From: SKVR01 sp037441525
GTDB lineage: Bacteria; Bacteroidota; Bacteroidia; Bacteroidales; UBA7960
Length of the DNA stretch: 21,211 nucleotides
Assembly: GCA_037441525.1 (NCBI GenBank)
Contig: JBBISA010000065.1
Span: forward strand, 1 to 21,211
Direction of reading: 5' to 3'
Notes under the pieces: generated by a model
What the model was told of the DNA's origin: nothing
The model's database searches: none
Seen by the model: the letters and a program-made list of their open reading frames with translations, nothing else
Shown here: piece after piece, positions 16,418 through 21,211 of the stretch
Layout: each line of letters starts with the position of its first letter
How positions within the stretch are numbered: position 1 is the first letter of the stretch
Program-made: the position numbers and the translations under genes

Positions 16418-17074
16418 ATGAGTGCCTACATTCACAAACTTATTCTTCAGGGCGAGCACCAGAAACAGGATTTTAAGTTCCAGGTAAACGATTCGCGTAA
16501 AATCGCCCGAACCCTTTCTGCTTTTGTAAATACCGACGGCGGCAAACTTCTTATAGGCGTCAAAGACAATGGAGTTATTGCCGGTGTAAGGTCCGACGAA
16601 GAATTTTATATGATTGAAGCGGCAGCATCAATGTATTGCAAACCAGTACTCGACTTTGCCCACCGAACCTGGAATGTTGATGGTAAAACCGTGCTCGAAA
16701 TAGACTTTCCGCCCATTGAAAACCGGCCTTGTTTTGCCGAAAATGAAAACGGTAAATGGCTGGCCTATATACGTGTCAAAGACCAGAATATTTTAGCTAC
16801 CCCCCTGTTGCTGAAATACTGGAAAAGGCTAAGCAGCAATACAGGGACTTTGATTAAGTACTCCGATAAGGAAAAAATGTTGTTGCAATACCTTCAAAAC
16901 AACCCATTTATTACCCTTAACAAGTTTAGCCGTCTGGTAAATATTCCACGGTATCTGGCAGAAAATCTGCTGGTTAACCTTCTGGTTGCTGATATTATTG
17001 AAATGAACCAAAATGAAAAAATGGAATGGTTCAGATTAAAAGACCCCGGCGATAAACTCAATGCAGAAGAGTAG
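16418..17074 (+). CDS. AlbA_2 (Schlafen-type) domain protein
   Basis: A 218-residue protein. Residues about 8-130 form an AlbA_2 domain, the putative nucleic-acid-binding or ATP-binding module of the Schlafen AlbA family: E13 and DFKFQV, then AFVNTDGGKLLIGVKDNGVI (about 35-54), IDFPPIENRPCF and AYIRVKDQN. The C-terminal part (about 150-210) is helical and ends like a winged helix (FITLNKFSRLVNIPRYLAENLL, then IIEMN), suggesting DNA binding. The biological role is not known for most members; a regulatory role is inferred. It starts 62 nt after the PurF-like gene and is followed by the convergent tRNA-Ala with its terminator. Confidence 0.75.
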   Translation: MSAYIHKLILQGEHQKQDFKFQVNDSRKIARTLSAFVNTDGGKLLIGVKDNGVIAGVRSDEEFYMIEAAASMYCKPVLDFAHRTWNVDGKTVLEIDFPPIENRPCFAENENGKWLAYIRVKDQNILATPLLLKYWKRLSSNTGTLIKYSDKEKMLLQYLQNNPFITLNKFSRLVNIPRYLAENLLVNLLVADIIEMNQNEKMEWFRLKDPGDKLNAEE

Positions 17075-17090
17075 GGGAGTGGATACAAAA

Positions 17091-17115
17091 AAACCGGCAC
17101 TTAATGTACCGGTTT
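17091..17115 (-). terminator. intrinsic terminator of tRNA-Ala
   Basis: On the minus strand the stem AAACCGG / CCGGTTT (plus 17109-17115 and 17091-17097) encloses an 11-nt loop and is followed by a U run (plus 17087-17093 are all A). It begins 2 nt after the tRNA's discriminator base, in the right place and direction to end the tRNA transcript. On plus it would also face the end of the AlbA_2 gene, with a weaker tail. Confidence 0.75.
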
Positions 17116-17116
17116 G

Positions 17117-17190
17117 TGGAGAATATCGGGCTCGAACCGATGACCTCTTGGCTGCCAGCCAAACGCTCTAGCCAACTGAGCTAATCCCCC
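17117..17190 (-). tRNA. tRNA-Ala (anticodon GGC)
   Basis: The minus strand folds into a full cloverleaf: acceptor GGGGGAT / ATTCTCC (with two G-U pairs), D arm GCTC-AGTTGGCTA-GAGC, anticodon stem TTTGG / CCAAG around loop CTGGCAG with anticodon GGC (reads GCC, Ala), variable loop AGGTC, and T arm ATCGG-TTCGAGC-CCGAT. The discriminator base is A. CCA is not encoded, so it must be added by the CCA-adding enzyme. The gene is monocistronic with its own promoter and terminator. Confidence 0.93.
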
Positions 17191-17202
17191 GTTTGTGGAG
17201 TG

Positions 17203-17232
17203 CAAAATTAAAGGTTTTATTTTTATGGCAAA
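17203..17232 (-). promoter_or_regulatory. Bacteroidetes-type promoter of tRNA-Ala
   Basis: On minus, TTTG (plus 17229-17232), an 18-nt spacer and TAATTTTG (plus 17203-17210) form a full consensus Bacteroidetes housekeeping promoter. The predicted start is about 5-7 nt before the mature tRNA 5' end. It lies in the leader of the divergent thpR gene. This is the best promoter match in the window. Confidence 0.7.
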
Positions 17233-17258
17233 ATTTTTTCCGAAATAATACCCCCGAC

Positions 17259-17831
17259 ATGAAAAGGCTCTTTATTGCTACAAAAATCCACCCATCGGGC
17301 ACTTTAATCAACACTCTTGATCAAATCAGAACTTCATTGCACAAGGAACGGATAGCCTGGACTGACCCAATGAATATGCATATTACCTATCATTTTCTTG
17401 GTGAAACCGCTCCCGAAAAAATACCCGAAATCCTTCATAATATTGGTAAAGTTGCCACCATCAACCAATCTTTCAATTGTACCATAAAAGGATTTGGTTA
17501 TTTTGGACCTGCCAAATCGCCCCTGGTTTTATGGATGGGGATAGAAGACAAAACCCAGGGATTCAACTCGATCCATCAGGAATTAAAGCAATGTGCTATT
17601 AAATCAGGATTCATGGTTGATGAAAGGCCATACCGCCCACATCTTACCATTGGTAGAATAAAAAGATTGAATGATTCAGAGCTAATTCCGGAGTTGAAGA
17701 ATAAATTCATGAATCTGGAAATTCAACAATTCTTCGTTGATTCAATCGGTTTGTATGAAAGTAAGTTATCCCACTCGGGCCCAGTATATTCAGAAACAGG
17801 GTTATTTTTGCTGAAAAATCATTTATCATGA
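17259..17831 (+). CDS. thpR: RNA 2',3'-cyclic phosphodiesterase
   Basis: A 190-residue 2H-phosphoesterase of the ThpR (formerly LigT) family, which opens 2',3'-cyclic phosphate ends of RNA and can join some tRNA halves in vitro. The two catalytic HxT motifs are H41-I-T43 (NMHITYHFLGE) and H128-L-T130 (YRPHLTIGRI). The N-terminus KRLFIATKI is the usual first strand and supports the ATG at 17259; an upstream start at 17193 would run into the tRNA promoter. Length fits the family (about 180-195). Its last codons overlap the fructosamine kinase start by 4 nt (ATGA), so the two are probably translated together. The adjacent tRNA gene may be coincidence. Confidence 0.88.
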   Translation: MKRLFIATKIHPSGTLINTLDQIRTSLHKERIAWTDPMNMHITYHFLGETAPEKIPEILHNIGKVATINQSFNCTIKGFGYFGPAKSPLVLWMGIEDKTQGFNSIHQELKQCAIKSGFMVDERPYRPHLTIGRIKRLNDSELIPELKNKFMNLEIQQFFVDSIGLYESKLSHSGPVYSETGLFLLKNHLS

Positions 17832-18706
17832 GCCAAAATTTCAACCATCAGCTTTTTCTATCCATCTTATCAAAGAATGATGGAGAAGGAGACGAGATTA
17901 TTTCCATTAAATCCCTGTCGGGTGGCGACATAAATCGCGCTGTCAGGGTTGATACTAAATCTGGCAGCTGGTTTGCAAAATGGAATGACGACCACCTTTT
18001 CCCCGGAATGTTTGAAGCTGAAGCCAAAGGATTGATGCTCTTAAAAAATTCAGGAAGTTTATACATACCCTATGTTATTGGTACCGGTAAACTAAACCAC
18101 ATAAGTATGCTGGTGCTCGAATTTATAAAACAGGGCAGGGATGTGGTTGATTTTATGCGCTTGTTTGGCCACAATCTGGCTGTTTTACACAATAATTCCG
18201 CAGAGTGTTTCGGACTCGATCATCACAACTACATTGGCAGCTTGCCCCAGGTTAATACCCATGCCCCCACCTGGATAGACTTTTTTATCGCTCATCGGCT
18301 CGAATTCCAGATAAAATTGGCACGCGATAATGGACGCATAGACCAGCAAACCGTCAAAATGTTCGAAACTATGTATCCATCGCTAACCGATTTTTTCCCC
18401 CCCGAAAAGCCCTCCCTTCTCCACGGCGATCTCTGGAGCGGCAATTACATGGTGGGGCCTCAGGGTCAGGCGTGCATCTACGACCCGGCGGTTTACTATG
18501 GCCACAGATTGATGGATATTGGTATGAGCAGATTATTTGGGGGCTTTTCCAACGACTTCTATGAAGGCTACAACGAAATTTTTCCCCTTGAAAAAAACTG
18601 GCTCCAGGGAGTCGAAATAGCAAATTTATACCCGCTGATGGTTCATCTTAACCTGTTTGGCGGGGGCTACCTGAGTTCAGTAAATACTATTTTAAAACGA
18701 TTCTAA
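17828..18706 (+). CDS. fructosamine-3-kinase / ketosamine kinase family protein
   Basis: A 292-residue kinase of the fructosamine-3-kinase family, which phosphorylates sugars attached to protein amines so that they fall off, a repair of glycation. The fold resembles aminoglycoside phosphotransferases. Visible motifs are SLSGGDINRAVRV at the N-terminus (nucleotide loop), K51 in WFAKWN, EAEAKGL, the catalytic loop H199-GDLWSG-N206 and the metal-binding D219-P-A. The C-terminal HLNLFGGGYLSSV segment is also typical. Length is normal (about 285-300). It overlaps thpR by 4 nt and its stop lies only 7 nt from the convergent lutB stop. Bacterial members may act on small ribulosamines or erythrulosamines; the substrate here is not known. 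Confidence 0.85.
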   Translation: MSQNFNHQLFLSILSKNDGEGDEIISIKSLSGGDINRAVRVDTKSGSWFAKWNDDHLFPGMFEAEAKGLMLLKNSGSLYIPYVIGTGKLNHISMLVLEFIKQGRDVVDFMRLFGHNLAVLHNNSAECFGLDHHNYIGSLPQVNTHAPTWIDFFIAHRLEFQIKLARDNGRIDQQTVKMFETMYPSLTDFFPPEKPSLLHGDLWSGNYMVGPQGQACIYDPAVYYGHRLMDIGMSRLFGGFSNDFYEGYNEIFPLEKNWLQGVEIANLYPLMVHLNLFGGGYLSSVNTILKRF

Positions 18707-18713
18707 GGCTTTT

Positions 18714-20096
18714 CTATTTTCGACCTTGCCGATCGTGCCATAACTGGGCGAATGATTTGTTGGCTACTTTGGGCAATTCGCGCCTTTTTCCCCATGTTCC
18801 GGCAAAAAGCTTTCCAAGCATATAATTCTTTACACCAAAACCTGTATAATCCATAAGTTTTCGGCTCATCATTACTTTTTTCCACGCATACATACCCCAC
18901 TTCTCCAGGCGAGTTGGAAGGTTTGTTTTTACTGCCTGGTTGCGGTTTTCCAATAGTAAATGGTGCAACGGGATTTTTACCGGGCAAACCTCGGTGCACT
19001 TTCCACACAAAGATGTTGCATAACTCAAATGATTATACTCTTGCATTGATTTCAGATGAGGGGTAATTACAGCTCCAATAGGACCTGAGTAAACACTGCC
19101 GTAGCTATGTCCGCCAATATTATGATAAACCGGGCAACCGTTCAGGCATGCTCCGCATCTTATGCACGATAAAGCCTTGCGTTGTGGCGTTTGAGCCAGA
19201 AGATTGCTCCTCCCGTTATCAAGCAATATAACGTACATCTCTTTCGGGCCATCAATTTCTCCTTTCTGAGCCGGGCCATTTACAATACTGTTATAGGCTG
19301 TTATGTTTTGACCGGTACCAAATGTTGCAAGCAATGGCCAGTAAAGATGCAAATCATCAATACTTTCTATAACCCGTTCAATGCCGGCAACTACAATGTG
19401 TACCGGCGGCATCGACATTGATAATACGCCATTTCCCTCATTTTCAGTTAATGCAACCGAACCTGTTGATGAGATCAGGAAATTGGCCCCTGTAATTCCC
19501 ACATCAGCCGTAAGAAATTTCTGTCTGAGAGTTTTACGGACATATTTGGTAATTTGCTGCGGAGTGCTCTCTGGGTCAAGTGCAAATTTTTCGTTAAAAA
19601 TAGCAGCTATTTGTTTTGCTGACCGGTGCATTACCGGAGTAACAATGTGGTATGGTTTATCATCCGAAATCTGAACTATGTACTCTCCCAGATCAGTTTC
19701 AATGGTTTCAATTCCATGGGGTTTGAGAAAACTTTCCAGCTGTAACTCCTCAGTTACCATCGATTTGGACTTCACTACCAATTTGGCCCCAACTCTTTTA
19801 AGAATATCAATAATGTAGTTGTTGGCCTCATCAGCATCGCGAGCCCATAAAACTTTTCCACCACGCCTACTGAAATTCTGATCAAATTCTTTCAAGGAAT
19901 TTTCCAGGTTCTCTATCGGTTTGTATTTTTTCAATGATGCTTGTCGTTTGGCAAGCTCAAGGTTTGCATATTGTTGTTTCCCCCGCTTCACTGCCATGTC
20001 ATACTTAGCCATGTTATACCTGATAATAGAACGATGTTCTAAATCAAATGATTTGACTTCGCTGTCTGTAATGAATTTTCCGGAGACTTGGTTCAT
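18714..20096 (-). CDS. lutB: LutB/YkgF-type iron-sulfur protein (lactate utilisation)
   Basis: A 460-residue iron-sulfur protein. Residues about 65-300 form a LUD domain (TGANFLISSTGSVALTENEGN near 202-222). Two ferredoxin-like cysteine clusters follow: C311-x2-C314-x2-C317-x3-C321 (CIRCGACLNGCPVY) and C364-x2-C367-x3-C371 (CGKCTEVCPVKIP). In known LutABC systems LutB works with LutA and LutC to oxidise L-lactate to pyruvate. No lutA or lutC is seen in the window; instead it follows rpiB after 6 nt, so the pair is probably one operon. Whether it serves lactate oxidation or another electron-transfer role depends on whether those partners exist elsewhere. Length is near the family norm (about 460-480). 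Confidence 0.85.
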   Translation of the reverse strand: MNQVSGKFITDSEVKSFDLEHRSIIRYNMAKYDMAVKRGKQQYANLELAKRQASLKKYKPIENLENSLKEFDQNFSRRGGKVLWARDADEANNYIIDILKRVGAKLVVKSKSMVTEELQLESFLKPHGIETIETDLGEYIVQISDDKPYHIVTPVMHRSAKQIAAIFNEKFALDPESTPQQITKYVRKTLRQKFLTADVGITGANFLISSTGSVALTENEGNGVLSMSMPPVHIVVAGIERVIESIDDLHLYWPLLATFGTGQNITAYNSIVNGPAQKGEIDGPKEMYVILLDNGRSNLLAQTPQRKALSCIRCGACLNGCPVYHNIGGHSYGSVYSGPIGAVITPHLKSMQEYNHLSYATSLCGKCTEVCPVKIPLHHLLLENRNQAVKTNLPTRLEKWGMYAWKKVMMSRKLMDYTGFGVKNYMLGKLFAGTWGKRRELPKVANKSFAQLWHDRQGRK

Positions 20097-20102
20097 CTAT
20101 GG

Positions 20103-20561
20103 TCAGCAATCATTGGTATCGCACGAAATTTTGTCCACTCTTTTCTGGTGGCGCCCACCTTCGAAGGGAGTTTCAAGAAAAGCATCAACAATTTTCATGG
20201 CAACCTCCTCAGTAACAAATCTGGCTGGCAAGGCAAGTACATTCGCATTATTGTGCATACGAGCAAGAGCCGCTATTTCTGGTATCCATGAAAGCGCCGA
20301 TCTTATATGTGGATGTTTATTTGCAGTGATATTCACACCATTACCACTTCCACACAAAATTATTCCGTAGCTAAAATCTCCCCTGCCTATTGCGTGTGCA
20401 AGTGGATGCACATAATCCGGATAATCTGAACTTTCTCCCGAATGTGCACCAAAATCGTGTGTTCTGTAGCCTTTCTTTTTAAGATAGTCCTTTACTATTT
20501 GCTTTAGTTCAAACCCTGCATGGTCAGAAGCAAGGGCCAACACCTGGTTAGTTTCAATCAT
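20103..20561 (-). CDS. rpiB: ribose 5-phosphate isomerase B
   Basis: A 152-residue RpiB/LacAB-fold isomerase converting ribose 5-phosphate and ribulose 5-phosphate in the non-oxidative pentose phosphate pathway. Motifs are ASDHAG (D13-H14), DFGAHSGESSDYPDY with the SSDYPD substrate loop, catalytic C70 in ILCGSGNGVNI, then ARMHNNANVLALPARF with the R101/H103 phosphate-binding region. Length is normal (about 145-150). It is first in an apparent operon with lutB, 6 nt downstream, and has a -7 promoter element in the A+T-rich leader. Some family members act on allose 6-phosphate, so exact substrate is inferred. Confidence 0.92.
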   Translation of the reverse strand: MIETNQVLALASDHAGFELKQIVKDYLKKKGYRTHDFGAHSGESSDYPDYVHPLAHAIGRGDFSYGIILCGSGNGVNITANKHPHIRSALSWIPEIAALARMHNNANVLALPARFVTEEVAMKIVDAFLETPFEGGRHQKRVDKISCDTNDC

Positions 20562-20594
20562 TGTTTATAAATAATTTGTCGGTTAAATAACACT

Positions 20595-20602
20595 CAAAGT
20601 TA
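20595..20602 (-). promoter_or_regulatory. -7 element of the rpiB-lutB operon
   Basis: On minus this reads TAACTTTG, a full match to TAnnTTTG, about 34 nt before the rpiB start codon. A clear TTTG at -33 is lacking. The position gives a leader of about 25-30 nt, typical for the group. Confidence 0.45.
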
Positions 20603-20703
20603 CTTATTAATCGAAGAACATTTTAATACAACCAGTTACAAAATTATAATCTGAGAATCTAAATATTTTAGAAACAAATTAATTACTGCAAATCAATTAT
20701 TTA

Positions 20704-20733
20704 AAAATATCAACACTATGTTGTTGATATTTT
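20704..20733. promoter_or_regulatory. perfect 12-bp inverted repeat, operator or terminator
   Basis: AAAATATCAACA and its exact complement TGTTGATATTTT flank a 6-nt spacer CTATGT. On plus it is followed by a short T-rich tract. It lies about 100 bp upstream of the rpiB -7 element. The stem is A+T-rich, which is weak for a terminator, so a binding site for a dimeric regulator is equally possible. Confidence 0.4.
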
Positions 20734-20803
20734 CTCAATTTATGGTGAATTTCTTTTGATAAATAAACTTGACTTTTTCTTCCATCCTATGCTATGTAAA
20801 CTT

Positions 20804-20815
20804 TTTGTTAACAAA
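20804..20815. repeat. TTTGTTAACAAA palindrome, part of a TTAACA-rich cluster
   Basis: A perfect 12-nt palindrome. A related 17-nt near-palindrome, ATTAACAA-A-TTGTTAAT, lies at 20920-20936, and single TGTTAAC / TTAACA copies lie between. The recurrence could mark binding sites of one regulator or simply reflect A+T-rich composition. Confidence 0.35.
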
Positions 20816-21211
20816 CAAATTTTTTGATGTTTACTTTTAATTAAATGTTAACACTAACTCAACAATTTTAACATAACAAAAAGTTGTTGATAAGTCATTT
20901 TTTTTCAAACCAAGTTAAGATTAACAAATTGTTAATAACTATCCAACCGCCTATAATTCAATATATTAATAAAATTTATTTGTTGATTGTTTGTGAGTAA
21001 TATTTCATAATATCACTTGTCAAGAAAACAACAATTTTTTTATTCACACAATTAACACGACTAATAATATGATGGTTTTTTTTAAAAATATGAATAAAAG
21101 AATGAGTTTAGATTTAAAATGGTTTAGTAAACCGTTGAAATTATAATGGTTAAATATAAATCACTATTGTCCGGTAAAAATTAAAATTGCTTGATTTTAT
21201 TTTTTAAGTCT

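Larger units (their letters stand above)
20562..21211. other. 650-bp strongly A+T-rich intergenic region with palindromes
   Basis: No supportable gene is seen from the rpiB leader to the window end. The stretch is markedly richer in A+T than the genes. It contains the rpiB -7 element, a 12-bp inverted repeat (20704-20733), a 12-nt palindrome (20804-20815), a 17-nt near-palindrome (20920-20936) and several TTAACA/TGTTAA motifs. A 25-codon plus frame at 21069-21146 (MMVFFKNMNKRMSLDL and on) is too short to support. The last about 45 bases may belong to an insertion sequence end. Confidence 0.6.

Noticed and set aside
20603..21211. Replication origin
   Set aside because: The region is A+T-rich with palindromes, but no cluster of DnaA boxes (TTATCCACA-like) and no dnaA, dnaN or similar neighbour is seen.

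Overview
The window looks like a chromosomal segment from a Bacteroidetes (Bacteroidota) bacterium, probably Bacteroidales-like. Four things point there: a very large secreted protein ending in a type IX secretion (T9SS) type A sorting domain; a lipoprotein with a short Bacteroidetes-style lipobox; several upstream sites matching the Bacteroidetes promoter pattern (TTTG, about 18-20 nt, then TAnnTTTG), cleanest in front of the tRNA gene; and a stand-alone four-helix-bundle (23S rRNA IVP / S23 family) gene. Genes are mostly housekeeping and intact, and no complete transposase or phage gene is visible.

Layout. Positions 1-840 hold the four-helix-bundle gene (minus strand) bracketed by arrays of a short CTCAAC-type repeat in inverted orientation, then a strong hairpin. 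Positions 840-8192 are one gene (minus) for a 2450-residue T9SS-exported surface or secreted protein built of three related modules. After a 666-bp divergent gap come, on plus, a 501-residue glutamine synthetase family protein, a small MNT-type nucleotidyltransferase with a possible partner stub, and an NlpC/P60 lipoprotein. A convergent phospholipase D / cardiolipin synthase-like gene (minus) follows, and a second, gene-less copy of the CTCAAC repeat lies between these two. Next on plus are uridine kinase, a PHP-type histidinol phosphatase, a PurF-type amidophosphoribosyltransferase of unusual length and an AlbA_2-type protein. A tRNA-Ala(GGC) on minus has its own promoter and terminator. The rest is thpR overlapping a fructosamine-3-kinase gene (plus), convergent with an rpiB-lutB pair (minus). 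The last 650 bases are strongly A+T-rich, carry palindromes, and may run into the end of an insertion sequence.

How the genes fit together. Several act in nucleotide, nitrogen and sugar-phosphate metabolism (glutamine synthetase, uridine kinase, PurF-like, histidinol phosphatase, RpiB), but they alternate in strand with genes for envelope, lipid and RNA functions, so the region is not a single pathway operon. Likely co-transcribed pairs are thpR-fn3k (4-nt ATGA overlap) and rpiB-lutB (6-nt gap).

The most unusual feature is the repeat-bracketed four-helix-bundle gene. A 28-nt perfect inverted match flanks it, and the solo repeat near 11.6 kb resembles the 3' end of that gene. This suggests a small, possibly mobile or rearranging element family; that reading is inference from this sequence alone.
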